Assembly: GCA_030522415.1 (NCBI GenBank)
Contig: CM060125.1
Coordinates: 6,000,901 to 6,064,900, forward strand
Reading direction: 5' to 3'
Origin: Channallabes apus
Taxonomy: Eukaryota; Chordata; Actinopteri; Siluriformes; Clariidae
DNA length: 64,000 nucleotides
Below are positions 41,780 to 54,400 of this stretch, piece after piece (the first letter of the stretch is position 1; each line of letters starts with the position of its first letter). Both the position numbers and the translations under genes were made by a program. The notes beneath the pieces are model-generated. The model saw nothing but the letters and a program-made list of their open reading frames with translations, was not told the DNA's origin and did no database searches.

Positions 41780-43433
41780 CGAGTGTAGCATTGTACTACT
41801 ACAATTATTATTAACCTTGGCTTTGAGATTACCATTTACACTCTCTACCTTCCCCTGGGACTGTGGACATCCCCAAATCTTAGCTTTTTCCCAACCATTG
41901 CAGCACCTGTCTTACATTTTCTGAATGAATATTGATCCATTGTCGGAACAATTTGATAACTGTTCCTTACTCTTCATCTGCAGATATTATTGCTTTTACT
42001 CATCTACTAAATATGTCAGTTATTAAAAGCATGTATCTTTCGCCCAGAACACTACTTTATCCTACCCACATAGTTCACCACTAAGTGATTAAATGGTCAT
42101 TCTGGTACCGGTGTATAGCCTATAGGTGTCGCTGTTTCCTTCCTGACATTACGCATAGCACATATCTCCCATGAAGCTAGGAACTCTTCAACCATAGCAG
42201 ATATAAAGACCAATACCCATGTTGCCTGATTTTTCTCACAACCTGTCTTCTTACACAATGGTCCAGTCCATGAGCATTTAAACCAGAAATATTCACCAGT
42301 GCTATGGGTGCTATGATCAGACCTTCATGTGGACACCAAATACCCTGTGCGTCCTCCTGCGCTCCCCTCTGGAGCCACATCGAGCGCTCGTACGGACCTG
42401 CTTGATGTTGAGTACAAATGATATCCTCTTACTGAGGCTGTGGTTCTATAAGGACTATGGGTGCTTGCACAGCTAGTTGCCATTTTGATGCACGCTTCAT
42501 TTCTAAATCTGCCATGTTGTTACCTTTAGCAACTCAGTCATTTCCCTTTTTTACGAGTCTGACATTTAATGAAAGTCAATCATCTTGGTAGCCTCAGAGC
42601 AGACATTAGTTTACTTATCCATTCAGCACTTTGAATGGGAGTTCCTTCATGCTTTTTAAACCTTTGCTTCCATACGGTTCCAAACAGATGACATACACCA
42701 TGGAATAGGCTGAATCTGTAAAAATATTTGCCACTAGACCTTTGGCTAATTGACAAGCAGCGGTGAGCGATTTCAACTCAGCTAACTGAGCTGAACACGG
42801 TTGTGTACAATGCTGAGATAGGATAGGTTTAAAATCTTCTCCATCCTTCATCACTACTGAATACCCTGCGCGACTTTCTACCTGGTCTCTAAATTAGCTC
42901 CATCAACAAAATAAGTCACTTCAGCTTCAGCTATAGGCTTAGATTCAAGATCAGGTCATAACCTAGTAAATGCCAATGAGTTCGCCAGAAAACTATGAGT
43001 CACTCCTTTATAGGTTTAAGTGATTAATTTAGCTGGATTAACTGTGTCACATCGCTTTATATTAATGTCGGGATATGTGAGCAGTGAAGAATATGCTTGG
43101 AGGCGAGCTTGGGTTAGAACACCTTCCCCTTGTTTTATCAATTTATACAATATATCGGTAACCTGTTGTCAATGAAGATGCTGTTCTATATGCATAATGT
43201 ACAACTACAAAACCCTGTTGGTAGCATGTTGGGTCACCTTGAATTATATTATCTAGCTTAGTGCTGTAGTAAGCTAGGGACTGTTTTTTCCTATCACTGC
43301 AAGTTTCCTGCATCAGTATAGCTGAGGTAGATCCATCAGCTTGGTTCACTACATACCGATAGAACGGATTGCTATAATCAGGTACTGTATACCTAAAGTA
43401 GGTGCAGTCTGCATTTCTTTTTGATGGATTCAA
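41780..43433 (-). pseudogene. Provirus pol relic (RNase H and integrase)
   Basis: Minus-strand pieces in the expected order. 43433-43143 has features of the RT-connection/RNase H junction (AYYSTKLDN). 42854-42615 carries QLAELKSLTAACQLAKG followed by FTDSAYS, an RNase H signature with its Asp. Near 41895-41840 is CPQSQGKVESVNGNLK, the segment around the third catalytic residue (Glu) of a retroviral integrase. Frames change several times and stops are frequent. The polymerase active site was not located. Expression as a working enzyme is not possible. Confidence 0.65.
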
Positions 43434-45526
43434 ATGCTAACAGTATGTCTGTGTTCTATTTTAAGGTAGCACTTAGATCTTGCAGTTCTTCTTTTCTCAT
43501 TATTATCTCTCTTAGTGAAGCTGTTTTTTCCTGCATATTCCTCACTCCAGTCAGCATGAAACCTGTTAACCCTAGAAAGCCATCACTGTTTATCAGGCTG
43601 TGACACTGGTGCCTTACTTATGCCTTCTAATTATGTATGTACTACGGCTGTCGTATCATGTGAAATTAGTCACCTTAACAATTTAACTTGAGGCTTACAG
43701 TATTGTAGTTTAGTTTATGACATTTTATGACCTCCTTACTAGCTTAAGGTGTACCTTAATGGAATCATTCTGACATGTTTCTAATGATGATAATCATATT
43801 AAACAGTCACCCATATGCTGACCCAGGCTATCTTCTATCCTTTAACCTCCTAAATCAGCTTCCACCTCTGATTGAATATATACAGTGAATGTTTGAACCA
43901 CCGTGGCATTTTTGGTATCTATTTTGTCAATTTGCACTTGTAAATGCAAATAAATGCAGAAGTTTACTCTTTTCTGCCATTTGAACACTGAAGAAGGTTT
44001 GAACAAAGATCATTACAATAAAATATTTGGCTTAGGGAGGGACATTAGTCAGCAGTGTGTGTGGATTTGGAACTTCTGCTGGATACTTTCCTGTTTTACT
44101 AGTAACTGCATGCAAATGATGCACATGATGCCATTTATTTGTACCTGGCTTAATCACTGGGAAAAATAGGAGTATTGCAACAACTGGTCTGTTTTAGCAC
44201 AGATGCTTTTACAAGGCCTTCAATAGTGTTCTATATACCCGCTTTTGCCTCAGGTCGTAAAGCATATTGTCTTACTCTGGGCGGTTCTACATCTGGTTTA
44301 CGTTGTACTTGTATTTGGCTGGCTGATTTAAGTAGGCCTACATCTGTATCATGTTTAGACTATAATTCAGATGGGACTTGACTATCCATTTGCCTATATA
44401 GCTAATTTCCCACAGTCGATTTCAGATGCTGATGCCATTTGTGTTTGTGACTTGTGGCTAACTACAACTTTCTTTAAGAAGTACGAATCAATTTATTACC
44501 ACACAAGATTTTTACACAGGTTTTATCTGCAGAATGAAAATCAACAGGTTTATGGTTGAGTCCCACCGGACTTCTTCAGCTTTTCCTCACTATTGGTCAT
44601 AAATCCTATGAGCTGCTATACTACAGTACATACAATGTCACCTAAAGAACAGAATCAGTTACATTGAACCACCTTTTTACAAAATCACACTCCTCTACAC
44701 TGATAGCTGCTCCTTGCAGGCCTATGATGATGTGTTGTGATGGGTCATACATCATTGTACAGTGAAAGTCTGACAGGGTAATTGTGCTTCAGGAATTTAT
44801 GTTCAACATACACCCCTTCTGGAGAACACCATATTTGCAGTCCTAATTCACCTAATGATTCTCTTCCTTAACTTTCCTTAAAATTAACTTGTGTATGACT
44901 TGAGACTAATACAGGTATGGTCACACTCTTATTGTTGGGTTGTAGTAACTACTTTTTTCTTCCCGAGAATCCTACGGTTCTGGCAAACTTTTCCAGATGT
45001 GAGAGGCATGACTTATAAGTTATCGGACCTGGGATGTTGTCCCCCCCCCCCTCTCATCCCTCGGGGCCGGGCAATGGCTATGCGAGGCAATTTAATCCAT
45101 ATCCCCACATGCTTGGGGGAAAGTTAGACTGAGAGTTACTTTGTACTCTCTTCCCTGGCCTTGGAGTGAAAACGTTGGTGACAGACGCAGGCATCTGGCT
45201 TGAGTTTGGAGAAAATGCTGCTGGTGATGTCATCACTGACTGAAGCTGGCTGGATTTTTGATGAAGGATTGCTTGTGGCCCTCTCTGTTTTTTCTGGTAA
45301 TCAGAGTAGCTTGAGCTTTTTTCTTGGTTCGCTCTGTAAGGTTTTCAAGCTGTAACTGCCTCCAGGTCACCCTTTAATGTCCTTGGGTCAACACTCTGCA
45401 TGCAAGGCCTGCCATACAACAGCCTCAAAGCCTCAAAGACAGTCCATCCATGTGGTATGTATTTACAGCCTCACTCGAGTCAGAAGCACGTTTTTTCCTC
45501 TCCACAAAGTCTCATGACTATGAGAG
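43434..45526 (-). other. Provirus interior, upstream pol, heavily degraded
   Basis: Expected to hold protease and reverse transcriptase by position, but no motif could be read reliably in any frame. Confidence 0.35.
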
Positions 45527-45795
45527 GGGCAGTGGTGGCTCAATCGGTTAAGGCTGTGGGTTTCTGGGTTACTGATCGGAAGGTCGGGAGTTCGAACCCC
45601 AGCATCGGCAAGTTGCCACTGTTGAGCCCTTGAGCAAGGCCCTTAACCCTATCTGCTCCAGGGGCGCTGTAAGCTGGCTGACCCTGCGCTCTGACCCCAG
45701 TTTCCTAATTGGGATATGCGAAGAAGAAATTTCGCTGTGCTGTAAAAAAAAAGTACATGTGACAATAATTGAATATTCTTCTTCTTCTTCTTATG
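45527..45795 (+). mobile_element. tRNA-derived SINE inside the provirus
   Basis: A box GTGGCTCAATCGGTTAAGGC near 45535, B box GAGTTCGAACCCC (45588-45600), conserved core CCCTTGAGCAAGGCCCTTAA, LINE-like 3' part (AATTTCGCTGTGCTGT) and a (TTC)n tail at 45777-45792. It shares the core with the SINE at 11328 but is better preserved. It must have inserted after the provirus sequence formed. Confidence 0.88.
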
Positions 45796-47198
45796 CTCGT
45801 TTAAGACCATGTCCCTGCACCCTCGTTGAATGCTGGGGAGGCGGTTGACAACACCCTCTAGACCTTGAGTTGCCCATGCCCCACCTTTAATTAAAATTGG
45901 GAATTGTGGAACTGCCCATATTAAATAACAAATCCTCTTCACCCCCATCCTCTCTACTGTACAAAGATCTATGTCCAGTCTTTAATGGTGTAGCTATCTG
46001 CTTTTTACTGGTGTTTTAGTGCTTCTGTCTGACCTCTCTCCACATGTCTGCACCCCCTCCTGTTCCTCTACATCCTTCTCTCCACATAGCTTTTCCACTC
46101 TCTGTAAATCTACCCCCACTTTCTTATACCTCTCTGCATAACATTCCTTCTCCGTCTCACCAGAAACTTCCCCCATTTCCTTACGCTTAGGAATTCGACT
46201 GTCTTCCTATACCTACTGTATGGGGGAGGTGTAACTAACTTCTCTCTCGCTACTTCGGCCTCACTTCCTGACTTTCTTAACTTTTTCCATCACTTCCTGT
46301 TTCTTTCTTACCAACTTCACTTATTCTTTCTTAAACAAAGCTAGGACCACTCTTTCCTGCTGTCTTTTCAACTTCTCTGGACATGCTTTCTCTCTCTTGC
46401 CGCCGCTTCATAATTTTTTATCAAGGTGTCCATCTCAGAACACAGTGCTAAATCAAATGTCCCCTCCTTTGGCCATCTTGTAATCATATCTTTAGTCCTC
46501 TTTTTGCTACTTATTGGAGGTCTTAGTGATGAGATCTTCACACAAAGGATGCTTCGGCACTAAAGTCTCCACCGGAGAGGCTGCCATTATGCTTTAGCCT
46601 ATGTCACCACTTAGATTATTATTATTTTTTATGCCTTTTTTTTATTTTTACTTAATGGCTAAATTTACTTACAACAATATACACTCTTTTAGAATCACAG
46701 AAGTATACCTCCACTTACCAAGGCTCATCAATGATAATCACTCCTGAATCTACACCACTTCACTATTTTCAGATTACCACTTGCCAAAAAGCATAGTACT
46801 TTTATGCACCGTGAACACTTTCATCAATAAGTGTGTAATGCCACAATATTAATATGGGGTTCATACACATTCACCACTCCACACTATTTATTTATTTATT
46901 TATTCAGAGGCCTATGCATTCAGACTTTATCCCTCTTTTCCTAGAAAATTGGGCTTATTCTTTTCATACTTGTCCCCCTGCTAAAAGGGCTCATTTTTCC
47001 ACTCACACGTGTCCCTTTATTGATTAATATTTATCTATTTAATTATTAGGCTAGCTATTACTTAAATAGGGCTCATTCACACACACACACGTCTCTGGTC
47101 TGGCAGCAAGCTGCCCCCCCTCTGAGGGTTGCACACACAATTCCCTCGGGAGGTCCAGCCCTGTTCACAGGACACAGAGCTTATGGTTCTCATTCAAC

Positions 47199-47249
<51 letters not shown>

Positions 47250-48078
47250 TAGGCGAACATAGAACTCTCATACACTCAGACAGAAACAGATAGACACAAC
47301 ATCAATTAGACACAAACAATTGCAATTGCATTCAACTTAATGGCACAAATCGTGCTCCACATACGAAGGATATCAATTACCCCTGATCCTCATATCAATA
47401 AAACATAAGGGGTGCTTTCTTATGATGTACAATTGTACATTCCACATACGAAGGGTATCAATTAAAAACCACCAAACTCATACCATATAACATTTACGGT
47501 GGCTACAAAAATGCTTATGACATACAACAGTATGTTCCTCATACAAAAAGGTATTTTTTATTATTTGCTGGGTAACCTTACACAAGCAATATAACTAATT
47601 AAGCGCAATTCCTTATTAACTTGCTGCACTACTCATGCCATCCAATCAAGGCCCACTTGACAATGAGTACAAATTAATATCGAGATTATCTAACTTTTTC
47701 CTGTCCTGCTATCTATCAAAGCCCACTTAGCAACACAAATAGACACCCAAATGCGCTTCCTCATACCGTCTGTTACTGTTGCCATCAATCAATGCCCACT
47801 TGACAACACCCAGACCAATGCAATGCTTATCTTCTCAATTCACTATCAGTACAACTGTTAGTAATCTGATGCATGCATTCTCTTCTGGAAACAAAGCCCA
47901 TTTTAAATTACTTGAGTTGGAGAGGCCTTTATTAGGTGTCCTTACCATCATGGGTGATCCTCAGCCAACAACACAACCTAAGTATATAAGCAAAAGTTGC
48001 TTACCTTTGTAAGTGGCCACCTGTTTGTGTTGCTGACCAAGGAAGCCCACGTCGGCCAGTCACCTTTGCCCTTTTTCC
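45796..48078 (-). other. Provirus leader and gag-position region
   Basis: By position this should contain gag; no nucleocapsid Cys-His box or long frame is visible. It contains (CT)n(CA)n at 47203-47249 and repeated words such as CAATCAAGGCCCACTTGACA near 47643 and 47790. Confidence 0.4.
47203..47249. repeat. (CT)n(CA)n microsatellite
   Basis: Compound dinucleotide tract within the provirus. Confidence 0.95.
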
Positions 48079-48096
48079 ACCCTGCTCGCAGCGCCA
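48079..48096 (-). promoter_or_regulatory. Primer-binding site, serine-tRNA-like
   Basis: Three bases after the 5' LTR, in provirus sense, TGGCGCTGCGAGCAGGGT. This matches, with about one mismatch from memory, the complement of the 3' end of vertebrate serine tRNAs. Confidence 0.7.
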
Positions 48097-48099
48097 TTA

Positions 48100-48440
48100 T
48101 GTTGTGGAAAAATACTCAGAGTCGGGCTTTGCTTACAGAAGATTACGACCTTTATTATCAAACAACAAGGCCGGAGCTGTGTCCGTGGAGCAACTGAATT
48201 CTGTTGATGTGCGTTATAGTACATATGCAGTGCCTGCCCCTCCTCTCTCCAACATCTGGGTTTCATTAAAGGGCCGTCTTTAGCCCCCCCAATGTAAAGC
48301 TTGGGTTTCCTATATGCAATGCACACAAAGAAGCCTATGTCCCAGCTTGCACGCACATCCACGATTATATACTGATAAGGTATCTTCTAACCCCCCAAAA
48401 GTAAGTAAAATCAAATGAAATCAAATAAAAATTTCTTCCA
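48100..48440 (-). repeat. 5' LTR of the provirus
   Basis: 341 bp; near-identical to 39852-40193. Contains TATATAA in U3 and AATAAA (complement 48151-48156). It would drive minus-strand transcription of the element. Confidence 0.92.
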
Positions 48441-48446
48441 TACAGG

Positions 48447-49849
48447 TTTGGTTCCATCCTGTTTTAAACAAGCCGCAGTGCAACCACTTATTAAAAAACA
48501 TAATCTTGACCCGACAGTCATGTCAAATTATAGACCAATCTCGAAGCTGCCTTTTCTCTCATAAATTTTAGAGAAAGTTGTCTATACACAGTTGCAAGCT
48601 TATCTAGATATTAATGACATTTCTGAAAAATTTCAGTCTGGTTTTTAATCATGGCACAGCACTGAGACTGCACTTTTAAGAGTTTTTAATGACCTCCTTT
48701 TAACAACAGATTCTGGCAATTCTGCCGCCCTCTTATTGCTAGACCTAACAGCAGCTTTTGATACGGTTGACCACAATATACTTTTATCTCGCTTAGAACT
48801 GTGTGTTGGCCTTAAGGGCACTGCTCTTCAGTGGTTTCATTCATACCTTTCCCAAAGATCATTTTTTGTCAATATGGGCTCTTACAACTCTAAACCAGTC
48901 CATCTTAATTGTGGTGTACCACAAGGTTTTATCCTTGGCCCAACTCTTTTTGGCCTTTATCTGTTGCCCTTGGGATCAATCTTCTCCAAGTACAATATTA
49001 CTTTTCATTGCTTTGCTGATGACATACAAATTTATTTGCCGTTAAGATCAGGCACAGGATCTTTTAGCAACCTAATGGACTGCCTTACTGAAATTAAACA
49101 GTGGATATCAACTAATTTTCTTACGTTAAATGAAAAGAAAACTGAAATAGTAATTTTTGGTGATCCTGCGGTTTCAAATGGAGTGGATAGTGCCTTGGGC
49201 ACACTATCCTTATATTGTAAACCATATGTCAAAAACCTGGGAGTGTTTTTTGACAAGTCTTTTAAATTTAAAAAAGCAAGTTAGTGCAGTTGTCCAGTCA
49301 AGTTTATTTCATCTTAGACAGTTAGCCAAGGTAAAGCCATACCTTCCAGCTCACGTTTTTGAACAGGTTATTCACCTCTTTATTACTTCTCGACTAGATT
49401 ACTGCAATTCTCTTTATTACGGCCTTGACCAGTTGTCATTACAGCGTCTCCAACTCGTTCAAAATGCAGCTGCTCGGTTGCTGACTGGTACCAAGCGGCG
49501 AGAGCATATAACTCCGTTGCTTGCCTCTCTTCATTGGCTTCCTGTTGCATACAGGATCCAATTTAAAGTCCTACTCCTTGTGTTTAAATCTTTGAATGGT
49601 CTAGCTCCTTCTTATCTAACTGAGCTGTTGTCTATGCATACTCCAGCCAGAACCATGAGATCCAGCACTCAGCTCATTTTAACCATTCCAAGAACAAAGT
49701 TAAAAACCAGAGGGGACAGAGCATTTGCTGTGGCAGGCCCCAGACTTTGGAATAGCCTGCCTCTGAATGTCAGATCTGCACAAACATTGGAGCATTTTAA
49801 ATCATTATTAAAAACACACTTTTATGGACTGTCTTTTAGCACAGGTTGA
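48447..49849 (+). pseudogene. L2 ORF2 reverse transcriptase and C-terminus
   Basis: Starts LVPSCFKQAAVQPLIKK and contains LLDLTAAFDTVDHNILLSRL, GVPQGFILGPTLFGLYLLPL, the active-site box CFADDIQIYL, and LTLNEKKTEIVIF. After a shift near 49274 it continues with QLAKVKPYLPAHVFEQ, SRLDYCNSLYYGL, LQLVQNAAARLLT, SLHWLPVAYRIQFK and GPRLWNSLP, the classical C-terminus of L2-type LINEs. Two stops near 48563 and 48649 plus the frameshift inactivate it. The 3' UTR with the (TTGACC)n tail extends to 50045. Confidence 0.9.
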
Positions 49850-50045
49850 CTTGGATGTTTTTATCTATTTTATTTTTACTGCTTCTAGTTTTACCTGCCT
49901 TAACTAGTTTGATGTATTATATGTAGTATTTTATTGTGTGGATTATGTGTTTTTTTATTATTTATTCTCTGCGTGTACAGCACTTTGGGCAGCACAAACT
50001 GTTGTAAATGTGCTATATAAATAAACTTGACCTTGACCTTGACCT

Positions 50046-50399
50046 ATGGTGTTAGGGGACAAATTTGACCCATATATATTTATTTCAAAGAAAAAAGCTA
50101 AAACATATTTTCAAAAATAACTTTAATATAAATGGAAAGCTAAACAAGTAAATTTCAAAATGTGGATTTGCAAGGTCAAACAAACAACGAACAATCAAGC
50201 AAATCAAACAAATAGAAATGAGGCACTAGTTCCAAAAAACGTCTTGGTGTGCAAGAACATGCATTTATGTTCAAGTTCAAGTAGGCTTTATTGTCACTTC
50301 AACCATATACAGTTAGTACACAGTGAAACGAAACAACGTTCTTCCAGGACCAAGGTGTCCTCAGGAAGAACAATAATTTATTATTATTTTATACTGTGC
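50046..50399. other. Flank of the LINE; possible repeat fragments
   Basis: 50046-50080 (GTTAGGGGACAAATTTGACC) recalls a piggyBac-type subterminal sequence. 50270-50360 (AAGTAGGCTTTATTGTCACT, CAGTGAAACGAAACAACG) recalls a reversed LINE/SINE 3' end. Confidence 0.35.
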
Positions 50400-50860
50400 C
50401 CACCATGGTAAATTTCCACCTCAGAAGTTCTTGTCCAAGGTCATAGCTGGTAAAGAAATTGTCACATGTGATATTGTGACCCCCCAGTCCATATCGGGGA
50501 CTACACGTTTTCCTTGATTTTTCTCAGGAATGGCATTTGCATGTTTGCCTGTGTAAATCTGCAGATTCCATGCATAGCTGGTTTTTGCATCACAGGCTGC
50601 ACTAATTTTTATGCCGTATTTCCCTGGCTTACTAGGCATGTACTGCCGGGAAGGACATTTTCCACGGAAAGGGACAAAACATTCATCTACTGTTCATCTA
50701 CTACCTAGACATGCATGTGAAGATCACTGCCCAAGTAGATCAAGTTTGCTTTCGGCACTACTTCCTCTTGTACGTCGCGTGAAGATAGTCCAAGGACCAA
50801 AAATATCAAGTCCAACACTGGTGAATGGTGGTTCTTGAGCAAGTCTGTCTTCAGGTAAAT
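50400..50860 (-). pseudogene. piggyBac-like transposase relic
   Basis: The minus-strand frame reads VDECFVPFRGKCPSRQYMPS then KPGKYGIKISAACDAKTSYA and WNLQIYTGK. This is the block around the second catalytic Asp of piggyBac (PGBD4-type) transposases (CDAKTSYA). Frame 50639-50421 is open; flanking parts are shifted and truncated. Both termini are unclear; the right side is cut by a hAT-like end at 50889. Confidence 0.75.
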
Positions 50861-50888
50861 CTGCCATTTTTTTACACTCCAGTGAATC

Positions 50889-51191
50889 CAGTGTTTTTCA
50901 ACCTTTTTTGAGCCAAGGTACATTTTTAATTGAAAAAAATCACAAGGCACACCAACAATAGAAACTGTGAAACTCTGTAGCCTATATTAACAATTTACAG
51001 CCATTCTTATTGAAGTGTCTTGAACAGGAATGAAATAAACACAAAGAAAAAGTATTTTATGATCTTTCATATTTCTTCTTCTTTCAAATAAAAAGTGCAA
51101 TTAACAATATGCCGTCATTCTTTTCAAGGTGTCTTGAATAGGAGTCAAATAAACACAATGAAAACAGTCTTTTTTGATCTTTCATATTTCT
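50889..51191. mobile_element. hAT-like left end with internal tandem duplication
   Basis: CAGTGTTTTTCAACCTTTTT at 50889 is a typical hAT terminus. Inside, 51003-51075 and 51116-51191 are imperfect tandem copies (GTGTCTTGAA ... AAATAAACACAA ... GATCTTTCATATTTCT). No right end was found. Confidence 0.5.
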
Positions 51192-51485
51192 ACCTACTCA
51201 GTGTGAAACCTGGGCCTGTTTGGATGAACACAGAGCTGAGATCCTTCCAGGAATTGAAAAAAGACACACACAAAGCTCTTCCTCAACAGGGGGTGTTCCA
51301 GAAAGCAGGTTATGTGATATACCCGGATAAGTTTGAGGGTAAGTTAGATAACCTCAACTTCCGGTTCCAAAGATGGAGGTAACTTTCTGGGTATGTATGT
51401 AACCATAGCAACTTACTCTCTGAAGATAACCTGCTCAGTAGCAGGTTATGTTCCAGGGTAAGTTTGTTTCAGGAGGTTATTCAGC

Positions 51486-54400
51486 ATGCTGCGCCCTTTT
51501 GATGAGGATCCCATGGACGTGGAGGCACAAATTATATGGGTTTTTTTTCACCGGGAGAGAGTTATAAGACCTCGTATTGATGTTTTTTCATTTCCTAATG
51601 ATTATTTTTATTGGTTTTCAATGGAATCGTTAATTTACTTAACACATCTCTTGAAACTGCATATTGCAAATGTCACAAACGGCGGGTCTGCGCTTAGAAA
51701 ACATTCAGTGCATAGCACTTCGTTTTTTTGCGTCAGGGCATTTTTTGTACAACGTGGGCGATGCAGAGCATGTGGGAAAGGCAACTATATGTCTGGCACT
51801 TAAACACTTCTTACACACATGTGTACAGTTCCCTGGACATAAACCTCTGTGTGGTATTAAAGAGGAATTCCACAGAGTGGCAGGTTTGTCCTTTGTAGTA
51901 ACATCGATGACGCATATTTAATATGTAGTCATACTATTTAGATCTACTGTATACGTGTATTCATCCTGCACACACACACACTCACACTTGATCCTTCCAT
52001 ATATGACTTTCTATTTCAGGGTTTCCAAATGTAATTGAATGCGTTGATGGCACCCACATTCCTATTAAAGCTCCTTCAATAAATGAGGGAGACGATGTTA
52101 ATAGGAAATCTATTCATAGTATCAATGTACAGGTAACAACTTAATTTTTTGTGCTTAATTTTTTGCCTTGTTAAAATCATTACTAATGATGATGCAAAAT
52201 GGCCAGGATCTGTGCATGATGCCAGAATTTTCCACAAGTCATCATTATGCCGGACATTTCAGTTGGGTATGTTTTGCTCTATACAATGTTTTTTATTTAA
52301 TTTTTTTATTTAAATATATATTGTACACTTGAATCATTACAGGGGACAGAGGATACCCTTGTCTGCCCTATTTAATGACACACCCTAAAAAATGCTGGGT
52401 TAAAAACAACCCAGTCTGGGTTGTTTTTAACCCAGCTGCTGGGTAAATATAGGACTAACTAAATGCTGGGTTAATTTAACCCAGCAAGATGGGTTATTTG
52501 TTTAACCCAGCAAGATGGGTTAAATATTCAATCCAAATGCTACGTCATATTTAACTATAATGCTGGGATAATTCTACCACATAAATTGGTCAAATGTTTT
52601 ACCCATATGTTTGGGGTTTGTTGGTTCATTTTAACTGGAATGTTGGGTTAATTCTACCTCACAAATAGGTTATTATTATTTTCATGTTTTACAGTGAATC
52701 TGTAAAAAAAACAAAAAAAAAAAACACCCATGTCTATTAAACTGTTAAATTACTTTGATATACTGGTCTATTACAAAAAAACATACATATATGCAATAAA
52801 CAACATCCTATTAAATGTTCTTAGAAAAAACATTTATTTTTCAAAAGCACAAGAACAGATAATCAACAGTGACATCATTACTATATTACTGATAAGGGCA
52901 GAATGGAGTAATTGCACAAATAGACTGAGGCAGCTTCTACAGAGCAGGATCTCTCTGTGACATAAGATATATTTTCTGCAGAACAAAACTATCCAGCCCT
53001 GGTCTCATTTTAACATACAAACACTGTCTATGACTTTTCAAGTAGGCCTCGCTATTTCATAGCAACATTACAACATTACTGAGAGCAGCGCTGGTCATTA
53101 TCTCCCAACGTCAGGATGTAGGGGTACGGCCTTGACACTTCAGCCACAATGTTGGTTCCAACCTTAGAAAGAAAGAAATGAAAAAGTTAAAATTTTGTTG
53201 AATAGCAAAGATTAAACTGAATAAGACTATTACTTTAGTGTGAAATAGGATTGATACTAAAAAAATTACAAAGCTGCCCATTAAGGTAGGGTATAGGTAA
53301 CCTAAAACAAAAACATGGAGACAGCTACTACCAAAAATAAAACAGCAAAATAAGCATGGCTTTTAGGATACCACAACTCTTTATGTCAGACTAGTTGATA
53401 TTGTAGTCTGCATTGATTTTAAGCTAATTACCGAAACAATTTCATAGCTGGTGTCATACTGGTACATTACAATCACCAAAATATTAATACTTCCATCTAG
53501 TAGTTATCTGTACCACTGTGGTACTTTTTCCTGTAGCTGGCACGCTGACTGATAGTTAATTTAACTTTGGTTAAAGAGGGCTACTGTACCTGGTTAGCTT
53601 ACATGCAATTACTGGTGATACATTTACATACTTGCCAAAGGGAGAAAGGTGTAAAATATTGTTATAACTCGGGAGAAACGCAGGAGAAATTTGACCGCAG
53701 AGTAAATTACTAGCTAGTGAAAAATGGGAGGGTTAGCAGGTCTGTATATTTGTGAGAGGGTCAGTGTTTTGTAACACACCAGCATTTTATTGTCTCAAGT
53801 GGTTGCTAATGCTAGCAAACTAACTAAATGCCTGCGTCATGCTAGCACTACAGTTAACAGTTTAGCGTTCATTCATCACTTCACCATCTTCGTAACCCTG
53901 CAAACATTCTACAAAGAAAGCTAAAAAGCTCAGACATCTTAAGCGTTTCTTTCATACACAGGTGGGGTTCTTTGGCTAGCAGCTATTCTCAGCTAAATTA
54001 TCATCCAGTACCTCAGACCAGCTGGAAAGTTTGTGTGTAACCTTAACACGGTAACAGTAATAAATGTTACATATAGTAATAATTTTTCAGTCATATGTGA
54101 ATTAGGTGAGTGAACATCTGTATACAGACCTTGTATTTAACGTCATTTTCCCTTAAATGCCCGAGGAGGATGAACCGTCATCAGCGGGGTGGGAGCTCAA
54201 GAGACAAGAAGCTGAGGGACAGCCGCTGAATCCACCTGTGAACTTTGGGGGAGGGGCCAAGCAAACTTTAACCCAGCAGCTGGGTTACACAAAAACTACC
54301 CAACTCTCTGAAAATAACCCAGAAAAACGACCCAACAGCGGCAACCCAGCGTTTGGGTAGAAAAAACAACCCAGCAATTTTTAGAGTGCACCCTACCCTG

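Larger units (their letters stand above)
39852..48440 (-). mobile_element. Endogenous retrovirus/LTR element, minus strand, 8.6 kb
   Basis: Two direct LTRs (39852-40193 and 48100-48440) are flanked by the 6-bp duplication TACAGG (39846-39851, 48441-48446). Orientation is set by a primer-binding site next to the right LTR and a purine tract next to the left LTR. RNase H- and integrase-like remnants lie on the minus strand between. A retrovirus-like splice donor lies in the leader (AAAGGTAAGC, complement around 48004). gag, most of pol and any env are broken by many stops and shifts; no frame exceeds about 100 codons. A SINE has inserted at 45527-45795. Virus class is not determined. Confidence 0.9.
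30780..50045 (+). mobile_element. L2-type LINE in three pieces, split by two large insertions
   Basis: Pieces 30780-31026, 39465-39851 and 48447-50045. At the first junction the outer sequence joins across a TA duplication to read QF-MSNIVSA in one frame. At the second it joins across the 6-bp duplication TACAGG to read IATG-LVPSCFKQ. Together they make one 5'-truncated LINE with about 2.2 kb of its own sequence, including a reverse transcriptase. It ends in the tail (TTGACC)n at 50027-50045. It must be older than both inserts. Confidence 0.88.
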
